NCBI RefSeq assembly: GCF_001874525.1 | Contig: NZ_LKAQ01000004.1 | Coordinates: 1,741,392 to 1,805,391 of the forward strand | Origin: Pseudodesulfovibrio hydrargyri | Lineage (GTDB): Bacteria > Desulfobacterota > Desulfovibrionia > Desulfovibrionales > Desulfovibrionaceae | DNA length: 64,000 nt | Reading direction: 5' to 3' | In this document: piece after piece, positions 47,497-57,407 of the stretch | Position numbering within the stretch: position 1 is the first letter of the stretch | Layout of the letters: every line of letters begins with the position of its first letter | The notes under the pieces: generated by a model | Seen by the model: only the letters and a program-made list of their open reading frames with translations | What the model was told of the DNA's origin: nothing | Database searches by the model: none | Position numbers and translations under genes: made by a program

Positions 47497-47532
47497 GAAA
47501 AGGCCGCGCGGCGCGAGATGCGCCGCGCGGCC
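47497..47532 (-). terminator. Terminator of the allantoin operon
   Basis: On the minus strand GGCCGCGCGGCGC and GCGCCGCGCGGCC form a perfect 13-base stem around five bases, followed by four T residues. It lies about 20 bases after the allE stop codon. Confidence 0.8.
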
Positions 47533-47554
47533 CCCAAAGAGGAGGAATGTCGGA

Positions 47555-48334
47555 TCAGATGGCTTCGTCGCGGTGGCAGTCCTTGGAGTAGATGTACTCC
47601 ATGCGCTCGCGGCCGATGCCGTAGCACGCCTGCTTGCAGAACGGGGCGATCCAGATGAAGTCGCCGGACTCTACGGGCAGCCATTTCTCGTCGAGGAGGT
47701 ACAGCCCCTCGCCCCGGTAGATGTACATGCCGTGCTCCTGCACGTGGGTCTCCACGAACGGATGGCAGCCGCCGGGCAAAAAGGCCAGGGTGTGGAAGTT
47801 CATGTCGAAGGCCTGGTCCACGGGCAACAGGTCGCGCACGAACACGTTCTCCATGGAGTCGTACTGGCTCTCGTCCATGTCGCGGATGGAGCCGGTGACC
47901 ATCCACGGGGGTTGGACGGCCGGGTCCGGATGAGGGATGAAGCGCTGCTTGTAGAGCAGGATCTCCACCGGCGCGTCGCCCGTGGAGGCGAAGGAGATGC
48001 CCTTGCCGGGCGGAGAGTAGATGTATCCCCCGGCGGACAGAGTCTCGGACTTGCCGCCCACGGTGGCCTTGAGCGAGCCCTCGCCGGACATGACGAAGAG
48101 AAACGTCTCGATGTTCTCGGCCTTGCCGTAGGGCATGGTCGTCCTGCCCCCGGTCGACACGGTGCCGACCGTCTGCACGAAGTTGGCCCCGAGCTTGGGC
48201 GAGGCCAGGATGGACAGGGCGCAGCCCTCGATGCCGGGAATGACGTTGAAGACCCGGCCCTCGGTGGTGATGACCGCGTACTTGCCGGGCACGTACTCGG
48301 AGCGGTTTTTCAGGAAGCCTTCGGGATAAGGCAT
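47555..48334 (-). CDS. allE: (S)-ureidoglycine aminohydrolase
   Basis: A 259-residue bicupin of the AllE/YlbA family, which converts (S)-ureidoglycine to (S)-ureidoglycolate and ammonia using manganese. The N-terminal cupin includes GGRTTMPYGKAENIETFLFV and the C-terminal one GGCHPFVETHVQEHGMYIYR, whose His/Glu residues fit the metal site. AAGGAC precedes the start. It is the last gene of the allantoin operon, after the reductoisomerase-like gene. Confidence 0.9.
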   Translation of the reverse strand: MPYPEGFLKNRSEYVPGKYAVITTEGRVFNVIPGIEGCALSILASPKLGANFVQTVGTVSTGGRTTMPYGKAENIETFLFVMSGEGSLKATVGGKSETLSAGGYIYSPPGKGISFASTGDAPVEILLYKQRFIPHPDPAVQPPWMVTGSIRDMDESQYDSMENVFVRDLLPVDQAFDMNFHTLAFLPGGCHPFVETHVQEHGMYIYRGEGLYLLDEKWLPVESGDFIWIAPFCKQACYGIGRERMEYIYSKDCHRDEAI

Positions 48335-48374
48335 GGTGGTTGTCCTTGTTGCGTTCGGCCTGCTTGGTTCATGG

Positions 48375-48414
48375 CCGGGACGCGGGGGAGAGGTCGGTTT
48401 CCCCCGCGTCCCGG
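48375..48414 (-). other. Hairpin between the KARI-like gene and allE
   Basis: CCGGGACGCGGGGGA (48375-48389) is complementary to TCCCCCGCGTCCCGG (48400-48414). No T-tract follows on the minus strand, so a transcript-stability or processing role is more likely than termination. Confidence 0.45.
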
Positions 48415-48430
48415 TATATGGGGAGGTGTA

Positions 48431-49426
48431 CTACTTTCCGAACTTGTCGCGCCAGATTTTTCCGGTCTTTTCCATGTCCGAATCCGCCCAGGTGCGGCGC
48501 ATGCGGTTCAGGGTGGGCATGCCCAGGGAGAATTCCTGGAGCCAGTTGCGGGCGAAGACGCCGCGCTCGGTCTCCTCGAAAATCTCCTCCATGGCCTGCT
48601 CGTTGATCACGCGCGGGCCGCTGTGGCGCACGGCGAACTCGCAGGTCCGGCTGGCCCGGGAGGTCAGGTAGGCCTCGATGCCCACGGCGTCGATGTCGTC
48701 GATGATCGAGCGGATGGAGCGGATCGCCTTGGCGTAGGCGAAGGAGCGGGGGTAGCCGTTCTTGACCATGATGTTGAACATGGTCCGCATGAGATGGATG
48801 GTCCCGCCGTACAGGACCTGCTCCTCGTAGTTGTCGCCCTCGGTCTCGTGCTGGAAGGTCATGTCGACCACGCCCACGCGGGTGGAGCCCACGGCCTTGG
48901 AGATGGCCAGGGCGGTCTCCTTCGCATGGCCGCTGACGTCCTGGTCCACGGACACGCAGCCCCAGATGCCGGAGCCGTCCTTGAACTTCTGGCGGGTCAC
49001 CGGGCCGGGGCCGTTGGGCACGAACAGGACCACGTCCACGTCCTTGGGCGGCTTGATGGTCCCGTAGAGAATGGCGAAGCCGTGGGCGAAGCTCAGGGTC
49101 TGGCCGGGCTTGAGATGCTTGTGGATGGACTCGTAGTAGACCGACGGCTGGGCCGGGTCCTGGAGCAGGATGTGGACGATGTCCGCCTTGTCCACGGCCT
49201 CCTCGATGGAAAAGACCTCAAAGCCGTCGGCCTCGGCCTTGTCCCAGCTGGAGTGGCGGGTGCGGTCGCCCGCGCCCACGATGATGTTCACCCCGCTTTC
49301 GCGCATGTTCATGCTCTGGGCGCGGCCCTGGCTGCCGTAGCCGATGATGGCCACGGTCCTGCCGTCCAGCACGGACAGGTCCACGTCTTCGTCACGGTAG
49401 ATTTTCTCGAATTCGATGTCGCTCAT
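48431..49426 (-). CDS. Ketol-acid reductoisomerase-like protein in allantoin operon
   Basis: A 331-residue IlvC homologue. The nucleotide fold is intact (VAIIGYGSQGRAQSMNMRES, 25-44) with an Arg/Ser-rich loop (DRTRHSSW) suggesting NADPH, and the conserved His of FAHGF is H115. KARI requires two magnesium ions and an active-site lysine. Here D198 and E202 of the first site are kept (ETEGDNYEEQ). However, the second-site glutamates align with K233 and S237, and the lysine of APKGPG is replaced by N138 (VPNGPG). It therefore should not catalyse the branched-chain reaction. Lying between allC and allE, where the ureidoglycolate-oxidising enzyme would be expected, it may be a 2-hydroxyacid dehydrogenase or reductase acting on ureidoglycolate or a glyoxylate derivative. 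Fold assignment is firm; function is inferred. Confidence 0.85.
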   Translation of the reverse strand: MSDIEFEKIYRDEDVDLSVLDGRTVAIIGYGSQGRAQSMNMRESGVNIIVGAGDRTRHSSWDKAEADGFEVFSIEEAVDKADIVHILLQDPAQPSVYYESIHKHLKPGQTLSFAHGFAILYGTIKPPKDVDVVLFVPNGPGPVTRQKFKDGSGIWGCVSVDQDVSGHAKETALAISKAVGSTRVGVVDMTFQHETEGDNYEEQVLYGGTIHLMRTMFNIMVKNGYPRSFAYAKAIRSIRSIIDDIDAVGIEAYLTSRASRTCEFAVRHSGPRVINEQAMEEIFEETERGVFARNWLQEFSLGMPTLNRMRRTWADSDMEKTGKIWRDKFGK

Positions 49427-49473
49427 GGTTATTCCTTTTTTCTCTCTGTCTTGATCGGTGCCGCGCGGGACGC

Positions 49474-50730
49474 CTAGGCGTATTCCACGCCTTCCGGATC
49501 GTTGCAGGTCTTGATGATGCAGTTCAGGAGCACGTCGGCCCCGGCCGCGCAGTCCGCCCAGGAGGTCTCCTCCACCTCGGCATGGCTCCGGCCGCCGATG
49601 GACGGCACGAAGATCATGGCGCTGGGCGCGAACTGGTTGATGTACACGGTGTCGTGGGACGCGCCCGAGACCATGTCCAGGGCGGGCAGGCCCAGCTCCC
49701 CGGCGGTCTCGCGGATCATGGAGACCAGCTGTGGATGGAAGGGCGCGCGCTCCACCTCCCAGGTCCTGCGGATGTCCACGGTGGTCCCGGTGACCTCGGC
49801 GTGGGTGCGGACGGCTTTTTCGATGTCCGCGCAGACGCGGTCGGTCTCCCCCTCGTCCCAGCCGCGCACGTCGATGGTGAAGTGCAGGTTCCCGGCGATG
49901 ACGTTGCGCGAATTGGGGGAGGGATGGACCTCGCCCACGGTGGCCACCACGTTGTCCGAGGCCAGGCCGATCTCGAAGATGTCCGAGGCCATGCGTGCGA
50001 AGGCGTAGACCGCGTCCTTGCGCTCGTTCATGGGCGTGGGCCCGGCGTGGTTGGGCACGCCGGTTATCTCCACGTCGTACCAGCGCAGGCAGACGATGCC
50101 CTTGGGCACGCCGATGGTCTTGCCTTGGCGCTCCAGGACCGGGCCCTGCTCGATGTGGTACTCGAAGTTGGCGTGCAGCGGCCTGGGGTCGAAGTCCTCC
50201 ATGCCCTTGTAGCCGATGCGCTCAAGCTCCCCGCCGAAGGTCAGCCCCTCGCGGTCGGTTAAGGCGTACATGGCCTCGCGGTCGAGCTTGCCCGCGAACA
50301 CGCCGGAGCCGGTGGTGCCCGGGGTGAAGCGGCTGCCTTCCTCGTTGGTCCAGTCGACCACGATCAGGTCGCGTTCAAGCGTGACACCCGCGTCGTTCAG
50401 GGCGCAGACCGCCTCCAGCCCGCCGATGATGCCGAGGATGCCGTCGAAGCGCCCACCCTGCGGCTGGGAGTCGCAGTGGGAGCCGGTCATAACCGGGGGC
50501 AGGGCGCGGTTCTTGCCCGGCCGGACAAAGAACATGTTGCCCATGCGGTCGATCCGCGTCTCGCAGCCCGCGGCCTCGAACCACGCCTTGAGCTGGTTGC
50601 GGGCGTCCCGGTCCTCGTCGCTCAGGGCCAGGCGGGTCACGCCGCCGTTTTTCGTCGCCCCGAAGGCGGCGATCTCGGTCAGGAACCGTTCAAGCCGCGC
50701 GGGGTCGGTTTTCAATGTCGCCATGGTCAT
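49474..50730 (-). CDS. allC: Allantoate amidohydrolase (M20 family)
   Basis: A 418-residue metallo-amidohydrolase of the AllC/N-carbamoyl-amino-acid hydrolase group. Metal ligands are seen at H85 and D96 (GSHCDSQPQGGRFDG), E130/E131 (DWTNEEGSRF), the histidine of YHIEQGPVLE and that of SGASHDTVYINQFAPS. The dimerisation domain block GVPNHAGPTPMNERKDA is conserved. It would hydrolyse allantoate to ureidoglycine, CO2 and ammonia. Substrate assignment rests on position between allantoinase and allE genes. A second ATG at 50724 is an equally good start. Its stop lies 47 bases before the KARI-like gene. Confidence 0.88.
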   Translation of the reverse strand: MTMATLKTDPARLERFLTEIAAFGATKNGGVTRLALSDEDRDARNQLKAWFEAAGCETRIDRMGNMFFVRPGKNRALPPVMTGSHCDSQPQGGRFDGILGIIGGLEAVCALNDAGVTLERDLIVVDWTNEEGSRFTPGTTGSGVFAGKLDREAMYALTDREGLTFGGELERIGYKGMEDFDPRPLHANFEYHIEQGPVLERQGKTIGVPKGIVCLRWYDVEITGVPNHAGPTPMNERKDAVYAFARMASDIFEIGLASDNVVATVGEVHPSPNSRNVIAGNLHFTIDVRGWDEGETDRVCADIEKAVRTHAEVTGTTVDIRRTWEVERAPFHPQLVSMIRETAGELGLPALDMVSGASHDTVYINQFAPSAMIFVPSIGGRSHAEVEETSWADCAAGADVLLNCIIKTCNDPEGVEYA

Positions 50731-50733
50731 CGG

Positions 50734-52113
50734 TCATTTCCCTTTGTTGTTCACGGGGATCACCGGCCTGCCGCAACCGGCGCGGCCGGTCAGCCGGTGT
50801 TTGCCCGTATCGGAATCGAATCGGCAGACCATCTCGCCCCGCAGCCACGTCTGTTCCACGCGGCCCGTGCAGGACATCCCGGCATAGGGGGTCTGCCTGT
50901 GCTTGGTCAGAAGATCCTCGGCCCGGATGGTCCACTGGGCCTCGGGGTCGAAGATCACGAAAGTCGCCTCGCTGCCCTCTTTGAGCGTGCCCTTGCGCGG
51001 GTACTGGCCGATGAACCGCGCGGGGGCGGCGCTGTACAGCCGGACCAGGAGCTCGGGGGAGAGCCCGCGCCGGACCACGCCCTCGGTGTGGAGCAGGGGG
51101 AAGAGGAACTGGACCCCGTTGATGCCGCCCCAGCATTGGTCGAAGGACGCGCGCTCCTTTTCGAAGGTCTCGGCGGGCGAGTGGTCCGTGCCGATGAAGT
51201 CCACGGCCCCGGCCTCGATGCGTTGCCACATGCCTTCCACATCGTCCGCCGAACGCACGGGCGGGGTGCACTTCAGCCGCCCGCCGATGCGGCTCAGGTC
51301 GTCGGTGGTGCACAGCAGGTACTGCGGGCAGGTCTCCACGGTGACCGGCACGCCGCGCTTTTTGGCCTCGGCGACCATATCCACCACCTCGGGCAGGCTG
51401 GCGTGGCAGACGTGCAGATGCCCGCCGGTCTCCTCGCTCAGGCCGATGACCCGCCTTGTGGCCTCCATTTCGGCCTCGGGGCAGTGGACGGCCAGGAAAC
51501 GGGAAATCTCGTCCGCGTCGTCATGGTCCTGCCCGGCGATGCGGTCCATGACCGCCTGGTCCTCGCAGTGCACGCCGACGAACGAGCCGAGCCGGTGCGC
51601 TTCGGAAAAGCCGCGCCGCATGGTTTCCGGCTCGGGCATGGGGAAGCCGTCACCGCCGTCGCAGGTGAACATCTTGAAGCCGTAGGCCCCGGCCTCGGCC
51701 ATGGGGGCGAGCTGGTCCGTATTGTCCTCCACCAGCCCGGCCCAGACGGCGTAGTCCACCACCGAGCCCTTGGCCGCGCGCTCGAACTTGTCGCGCACGG
51801 CCGCCTCGCTCAAGGTGTACGGCTCGTTGGACAGGGGCATGTCCGCGAACAGGGTCACGCCCCCGGCGGCGGCCGAGGAGGAGCCGGTGGAATAGTCCTC
51901 GCGCCGGGTCAGTCCCGGCTCGTTGAAATGCACGTGCAGGTCGATGAAGCCGGGCAGGACCAGCTTGCCCGCGCAGTCGAGGATCTGTTCGCCCTCAAGG
52001 CGCGTGCCGGGTTCCGCGATGCGGGCCACGTCGCCGTCCTTGATGCCGACGACGCAGTCGCGGGTGGCGTCTTCGAGGACCAGCCGGGCGTTTTCGAGCA
52101 CGAGATCAAACAT
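50734..52113 (-). CDS. allB: Allantoinase (cyclic amidohydrolase)
   Basis: A 459-residue enzyme of the dihydroorotase/allantoinase superfamily. H60 and H62 in LPGFIDLHVHFNEPG bind the first zinc, K147 in YGFKMFTCDGGD is the expected carboxylated bridging lysine, and VDFIGTDHSPA carries the catalytic aspartate. The FNEPG motif is the allantoinase/dihydroorotase signature. It opens the hydantoin ring of allantoin to allantoate. GGAGG precedes the start, which overlaps the racemase-like gene by eight bases. Confidence 0.9.
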   Translation of the reverse strand: MFDLVLENARLVLEDATRDCVVGIKDGDVARIAEPGTRLEGEQILDCAGKLVLPGFIDLHVHFNEPGLTRREDYSTGSSSAAAGGVTLFADMPLSNEPYTLSEAAVRDKFERAAKGSVVDYAVWAGLVEDNTDQLAPMAEAGAYGFKMFTCDGGDGFPMPEPETMRRGFSEAHRLGSFVGVHCEDQAVMDRIAGQDHDDADEISRFLAVHCPEAEMEATRRVIGLSEETGGHLHVCHASLPEVVDMVAEAKKRGVPVTVETCPQYLLCTTDDLSRIGGRLKCTPPVRSADDVEGMWQRIEAGAVDFIGTDHSPAETFEKERASFDQCWGGINGVQFLFPLLHTEGVVRRGLSPELLVRLYSAAPARFIGQYPRKGTLKEGSEATFVIFDPEAQWTIRAEDLLTKHRQTPYAGMSCTGRVEQTWLRGEMVCRFDSDTGKHRLTGRAGCGRPVIPVNNKGK

Positions 52114-52825
52114 GATGTCCTCCGCCGGATACCGGAGTTTTGGCCAGGGGGTAGGCGTACCCGCCGGTCTTGCTCGTCTTGAGATTCAGGGAGACGAGGG
52201 ATTCCACGAACTTGACCGCGCAGGCCACGCCCTCGACCACGGGGACGCCGAGTTCCCCGGCCAGACGCGGGGCCAGGTGGGCCATGCCGCCGCAGCCCAG
52301 GACCAGGGCGTCGGAGCGGTCCCTTTCCAGGACCGCGCGGGCCGCGTCGCGCAGGACCGCGTAGGCGGATTTGCCGTCTTCGAAGGCCAGGACCGGCAGC
52401 TGTGCGGCGTGCACGCCCCGGCAGCGGGCGGCCAGCCCGTAGCGGGCGGCGTTGTCTTCCAGAATGGGCACGGACCGTTCCAGCGAGGTCAGGATGGAGA
52501 AGCGGCAGGCCAGCATGGTGGCAGCGTGCATGGCGGCCTCGCCGATGCCGAGGACCGGCCCGGCGACCCGTTCGCGCACCGCGTCCACGCCCGTGTCGTC
52601 GAAGCAGGCCAGCACGTAGCCGTCCGCCGGGCCGCTCTCTTCCACCAGCTTGAGGGTGTGGAAGGCGGCCAGCACGCCGTCCGAGTGGCCCTCGATGGAC
52701 AGGGGCGCGCCGGGCGGGCAGGTGCCGACGACCTCGGTGCCGGGCGCGGCCGCGGCCTTGCCCGTGTTCGCGATGGTTCGGGTCATGGCCGGGCTGGAAT
52801 TGGGGTTGATGAGCAGGATGCGCAT
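52106..52825 (-). CDS. Asp/Glu/hydantoin racemase family, probable allantoin racemase
   Basis: A 239-residue cofactor-independent racemase of the hydantoin/allantoin branch (HpxA-like). The two catalytic cysteines appear as C74 (YVLACFDDTG) and C178 (LVLGCGGMAHL). MRILLINPNSSPAMTRTIA is the branch's typical N-terminus. It would interconvert (R)- and (S)-allantoin so that a stereospecific allantoinase can use both. AAGGAC precedes the start. The downstream overlap with allB supports a linked role. A hydantoin substrate cannot be excluded. Confidence 0.82.
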   Translation of the reverse strand: MRILLINPNSSPAMTRTIANTGKAAAAPGTEVVGTCPPGAPLSIEGHSDGVLAAFHTLKLVEESGPADGYVLACFDDTGVDAVRERVAGPVLGIGEAAMHAATMLACRFSILTSLERSVPILEDNAARYGLAARCRGVHAAQLPVLAFEDGKSAYAVLRDAARAVLERDRSDALVLGCGGMAHLAPRLAGELGVPVVEGVACAVKFVESLVSLNLKTSKTGGYAYPLAKTPVSGGGHHV

Positions 52826-52836
52826 GGGAATGTCCT

Positions 52837-53667
52837 TTACCCGGCCTGGATGCGGCTGCGGCGACGCTTGAGCAGATGGAGGACGAGCAGGGTGCCGACG
52901 ATGGCCACGAACGAGATGAGCGTGGTCAAGGTACCCAGTGCGTAGAGCACCGGCGTGGTCACGTTGGTGGTCATGCCGAAGATCTCCAGCGGCAGGGTGT
53001 TCTGCGAGCCCGAGGTCATGATCGTCCGGGCGAACTCGTCGTAGGACAGGGTGAAGCCGAACAGCCCCACGCCCACCAGGCTCGGCAGGATCAGCGGGAT
53101 GACCACGAAGCGCAATGTCTGGAACGGGGTGGCGCACATGTCCGTGGCCGCGGCCTCGAAGGATTTGTCGAACCGGTTGAAGACCGCGAACATGATCAGC
53201 AGCCCGAAGGGCAGGGTCCAGGTCAGGTGCGCGCCAAACGCCGAGCCGTACCAGGTGGGTTCCACGCCCGCCTGGTTGAAGAGCAGGCCGATGCCCAGGC
53301 TGATGAGGATGGACGGGATGATCAGGCTGACCACGGTCAGGTAGAAGAGCACGCCGCTGCCCTTGAATTTCTTGCGGAAGGCCATGCCCGCCGAGAGCGA
53401 TATGACCACGGTGGTGACCATGACCGCCAGGGCCAGGAGCAGGGAGCGGGTCAGGGACCCGCCGAAGTCGCCCACGGCCTGCGTTTCGAACAGCTTGAAG
53501 TACCAGTGCAGGGACACGCCGTTCATGGGGAAGGTCAGTCCGCCGGACGGCCCCTGGAAGGACAGGATGCCGATGGTCAGGGTGGGCCCGTACAGGAAGA
53601 GGATGAACAGGGCGAAGAACGCGGACAGGATGTAGAAGCTCTTCGGCCGTTTGCCGGTGGTGTTCAT
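52837..53667 (-). CDS. ABC transporter permease, PotC-like
   Basis: A 276-residue inner-membrane permease of the spermidine/putrescine type with six hydrophobic segments. The ATPase-contact loop reads FEAAATDMCATPFQTLRFVVIP. It is the second permease of the importer in the allantoin operon, starting 18 bases after the PotB-like gene, with AAGGGAG upstream. Confidence 0.9.
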   Translation of the reverse strand: MNTTGKRPKSFYILSAFFALFILFLYGPTLTIGILSFQGPSGGLTFPMNGVSLHWYFKLFETQAVGDFGGSLTRSLLLALAVMVTTVVISLSAGMAFRKKFKGSGVLFYLTVVSLIIPSILISLGIGLLFNQAGVEPTWYGSAFGAHLTWTLPFGLLIMFAVFNRFDKSFEAAATDMCATPFQTLRFVVIPLILPSLVGVGLFGFTLSYDEFARTIMTSGSQNTLPLEIFGMTTNVTTPVLYALGTLTTLISFVAIVGTLLVLHLLKRRRSRIQAG

Positions 53668-53685
53668 GATATGCTCCCTTGCGCC

Positions 53686-54534
53686 TTAGAGGTCTTCGCG
53701 GATGTTGGCGAAACGGAAGAGGATGGCGAGCATCATCAGGACCGTGAGCAGCAGGGTCACGGCCCCGGCCGCCGCCGCCGGATATTGCAGCAGGGTGATC
53801 TCGTTGTAGATGAGCACCCCCACCGAGGCGGACAGTCCGCCGGACATGAGGCGCACGGTGATGAAGTCGCCCATGACCAGGGTGAAGACGAAGATGGTCC
53901 CGATGGTGATGCCGGACTTGGACAGGGGGATGATAACCTGGGTCAGGACCTGGACGGGCGAGGCCCCGGCGTCGATGGCCGCCTCGATGAGCTTGCGGTC
54001 GATGCGCATCATGGAGTTGAAGATGGGTACGACCATGAACAGGGTGTACAGGTGGACAAAGGCCAGGATCACCGAAAAGTCGGAATAGAGCAGAAATTCC
54101 AGCGGATTGTCGATGAGCCCCAGGGACAGCAGGGCCTGGTTGACCAGTCCGTTGCGCCCGAGCAGGGGAATCCACGAGATCATCCGGATGATGTTGGACG
54201 TCAGGAACGGGATGGTCGCCAGCAGGAAACAGATGGTCTGGGACTTGGTGGTGCGCAGGTGGAAGGCCATGTAGTAGGCCGCGGTGAAGCCGATGACCAG
54301 GGTCAGGGCCCAGGAGGTCAGGGCGTAGAAGAAGGTCGTGCCGTAGGCCCGCCAGGTGACCGAGGAGGTCAGCAGGAAGTCGTAGTTGTCCCAGATGAAG
54401 TCCGGGATGATCGAAAAGGCGTTGTAGTCCCAGAAGCTGACCGCCACGATCATCACGGTGGGGATGACCAGGAAGACCAGCATGATGGCGAACAGCGGGA
54501 ACGCCTGGAGATAGGAAAAGCGGGATTGCGTCAT
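53686..54534 (-). CDS. ABC transporter permease, PotB-like
   Basis: A 282-residue inner-membrane permease of the spermidine/putrescine type. About six hydrophobic segments and the EAA-type loop IEAAIDAGASPVQVLTQVII are seen. It forms the heterodimeric channel with the PotC-like protein. No strong Shine-Dalgarno sequence is visible; the hairpin at 54553-54580 lies just upstream. Confidence 0.9.
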   Translation of the reverse strand: MTQSRFSYLQAFPLFAIMLVFLVIPTVMIVAVSFWDYNAFSIIPDFIWDNYDFLLTSSVTWRAYGTTFFYALTSWALTLVIGFTAAYYMAFHLRTTKSQTICFLLATIPFLTSNIIRMISWIPLLGRNGLVNQALLSLGLIDNPLEFLLYSDFSVILAFVHLYTLFMVVPIFNSMMRIDRKLIEAAIDAGASPVQVLTQVIIPLSKSGITIGTIFVFTLVMGDFITVRLMSGGLSASVGVLIYNEITLLQYPAAAAGAVTLLLTVLMMLAILFRFANIREDL

Positions 54535-54552
54535 GGTGCGGCCCGTGTTGGG

Positions 54553-54580
54553 GCGGCTCCCCGGAAGGCCGGGGAGCCGC
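54553..54580 (-). other. Hairpin after the binding-protein gene
   Basis: GCGGCTCCCCGG pairs perfectly with CCGGGGAGCCGC around four bases, in the gap after the solute-binding protein gene. Such stems often stabilise binding-protein mRNA or attenuate downstream permease expression. There is no T-tract. Confidence 0.5.
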
Positions 54581-54595
54581 CGCGTTGATTGCGTT

Positions 54596-55891
54596 CTAGG
54601 AGGCGATGAACTCGTTCCACTTGCGGATCATGTACTTGTTCTCGTCCATGACCGAGTTCCAGCAGGCCACGTGGCCCATGCGCTCGTCGTAGGAGCCGCC
54701 GTCGCGGACCGCGCCCTTCTTCTCCATGGTCACGCCCTCGGGGCTGACGATGTCGGCGCTGGCCTTCTTGCCTTCCATCCAGTAGCCCCATTCGTTCTCG
54801 GACATGTACTGCTTGGAGGTTTCCGGAGCCGCGCTGTAGTAGCCCTGGCGGTTGAGGTACGCGCCGGCCCAGCCGGAGATATACCAGTTGAAGTACTCGT
54901 AGACCGCGTCCAGCTCCAGCCCGGACAGGTGGCGGGCGATGCCCAGGCCGCCGCCCCAGGCGCGGTAGCCCTCTTCCAGCGGCTGGTACTTGCACGGGAT
55001 GCCCTTGGCGCGGACCGCGGCCACGGCCGGGGACCACATGGACTGGATGACGACCTCGCCCGAGGACATCAGGTTGACGGACTCGTCAAAGGACTTCCAG
55101 AAGGCGCGGAACTGGCCGTCCTTCTTGGCCTTCTTGAGGACCTCGATGGTCTTGTCGATCTCGTCGCGGGTCATGTTGCCCTTGTCGCCGTACTTGATGA
55201 CGCCCATGGACTCGCAGATCATGGCCGCGTCCATGATGCCGATGGACGGGATGTTCAGGATGGAGGTCTTGCCCTTGAAGGCCGGGTCCATGATGTCGCG
55301 CCAGTTGGTGATGGGACGGCCCACCAGGTCCGGGCGGATGCCCAGGGTGTCGGCGTTGTAGATGGTCGGAATCAGGGTCATCCACTGGGTCTCGCGCTTG
55401 GCGAAGGCGGTGTCCTCGTTTTTCTCCACGAAGCCCACGGTGTGCGGGGCCGTGCCCTGGGCGATATCGGCGCCCGGGGTCAGCTGGCCGGTCTTGAAGA
55501 GCGGAGAGATCTTGTCGTAGAGCTTGATCTTGGAGGTGTCCATGGGCTGGATCACGCCGCTGGGGTACACCTTCTTGCAGACCCAGTACTCGATGTCCGC
55601 GATGTCGTAGGACTTGGGCTGGGTCACCGCGCGCTGGACCACCGCGTCGGAGTCGAGCGCGGTCATCTCGATGGTGAACCCGAGGTCCGCCTTGACCTTC
55701 TCGGCGATGGCGTTGACGCTGGCCGTGCCCGTGCCGAACTGGCGCAGCTTGATGTTCTTGATGTTCTGGGCCCAGACCGTGGGGAAACCGGTGATGACCG
55801 GCGCCGCGGCCACGGCCGCAGTGGCGACCGCCGCCTTGCCCAAGAAGCTCCTGCGGCTCATCTTGCCGCCTTTCTTCGTTTCCTTGACCAT
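54596..55891 (-). CDS. ABC transporter solute-binding protein, PotD-like, Tat-exported
   Basis: A 431-residue periplasmic binding protein. The N-terminus has a twin-arginine signal (SRRSFLGKAAVATAAVAAAP), so it is probably exported folded. The mature part follows the spermidine/putrescine-binding fold (IADIEYWVCKKVYPSGVIQP, later LYDKISPLFKTGQLTPGADI). AGGAGAGAG precedes the start. Operon position suggests that it binds allantoin or a related ureide rather than a polyamine, which is inference. Confidence 0.88.
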   Translation of the reverse strand: MVKETKKGGKMSRRSFLGKAAVATAAVAAAPVITGFPTVWAQNIKNIKLRQFGTGTASVNAIAEKVKADLGFTIEMTALDSDAVVQRAVTQPKSYDIADIEYWVCKKVYPSGVIQPMDTSKIKLYDKISPLFKTGQLTPGADIAQGTAPHTVGFVEKNEDTAFAKRETQWMTLIPTIYNADTLGIRPDLVGRPITNWRDIMDPAFKGKTSILNIPSIGIMDAAMICESMGVIKYGDKGNMTRDEIDKTIEVLKKAKKDGQFRAFWKSFDESVNLMSSGEVVIQSMWSPAVAAVRAKGIPCKYQPLEEGYRAWGGGLGIARHLSGLELDAVYEYFNWYISGWAGAYLNRQGYYSAAPETSKQYMSENEWGYWMEGKKASADIVSPEGVTMEKKGAVRDGGSYDERMGHVACWNSVMDENKYMIRKWNEFIAS

Positions 55892-55911
55892 GACTCTCTC
55901 TCCTGTGTCGG

Positions 55912-57013
<1,102 letters not shown>

Positions 57014-57021
<8 letters not shown>

Positions 57022-57172
57022 GATGGTTCGCCGTTGTTTCAGTGTTGCTCGCTTCTTTCCCGGTGGAGACGGTGACGCCGGGTGCGGACGGCACGGAGAA
57101 GGCCGCTTCGCGGTCGCCCGGATGGACGCTGTTCCGCACCGGCCGGCGACGGTTGCGAAGGGCGGTTTTCAT
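57014..57172 (-). CDS. Possible 52-codon leader ORF overlapping the PotA-like gene
   Basis: A small frame beginning MKTALRNRRRPVRNS, with GGAGAGA upstream. Its stop codon overlaps the first codons of the PotA-like gene by eight bases. The latter has no good ribosome-binding site, so translational coupling would make sense. The composition is basic and low-complexity and no family is recognised. It may equally be a chance frame in GC-rich leader DNA. Confidence 0.3.
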
Positions 57173-57223
57173 CTCTCGTTCTCTCCAATGGATTGCGTTG
57201 GATGGTAAACCGATTTGACCATC

Positions 57224-57234
57224 AGGTCTGACCG
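57224..57234. promoter_or_regulatory. Candidate FadR-type operator near the allantoin operon promoter
   Basis: AGGTCTGACCG has the palindromic core GGTC-T-GACC, close to the FadR-subfamily pattern TGGTC-N-GACCA. It lies in the divergent interval on the operon side, about 50 bases before the leader frame. A related half-formed copy, TGGTAAACCG, lies at 57203-57212. Confidence 0.4.
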
Positions 57235-57407
57235 GTAAGGCCTTGGTCGTATAGATTGCGGATATTGTCAATGTTAAAAATTAATCTTTGTAAAAATATT
57301 CAAAAAATAACAATTTAGTAAAAATATGGCGTAAAAGATACAAAAATGTGGCTTTAAAAAATAAGTGGACAAAAAGTGATGGGCTGTGGTTTAGATTGGA
57401 ACGGGCG

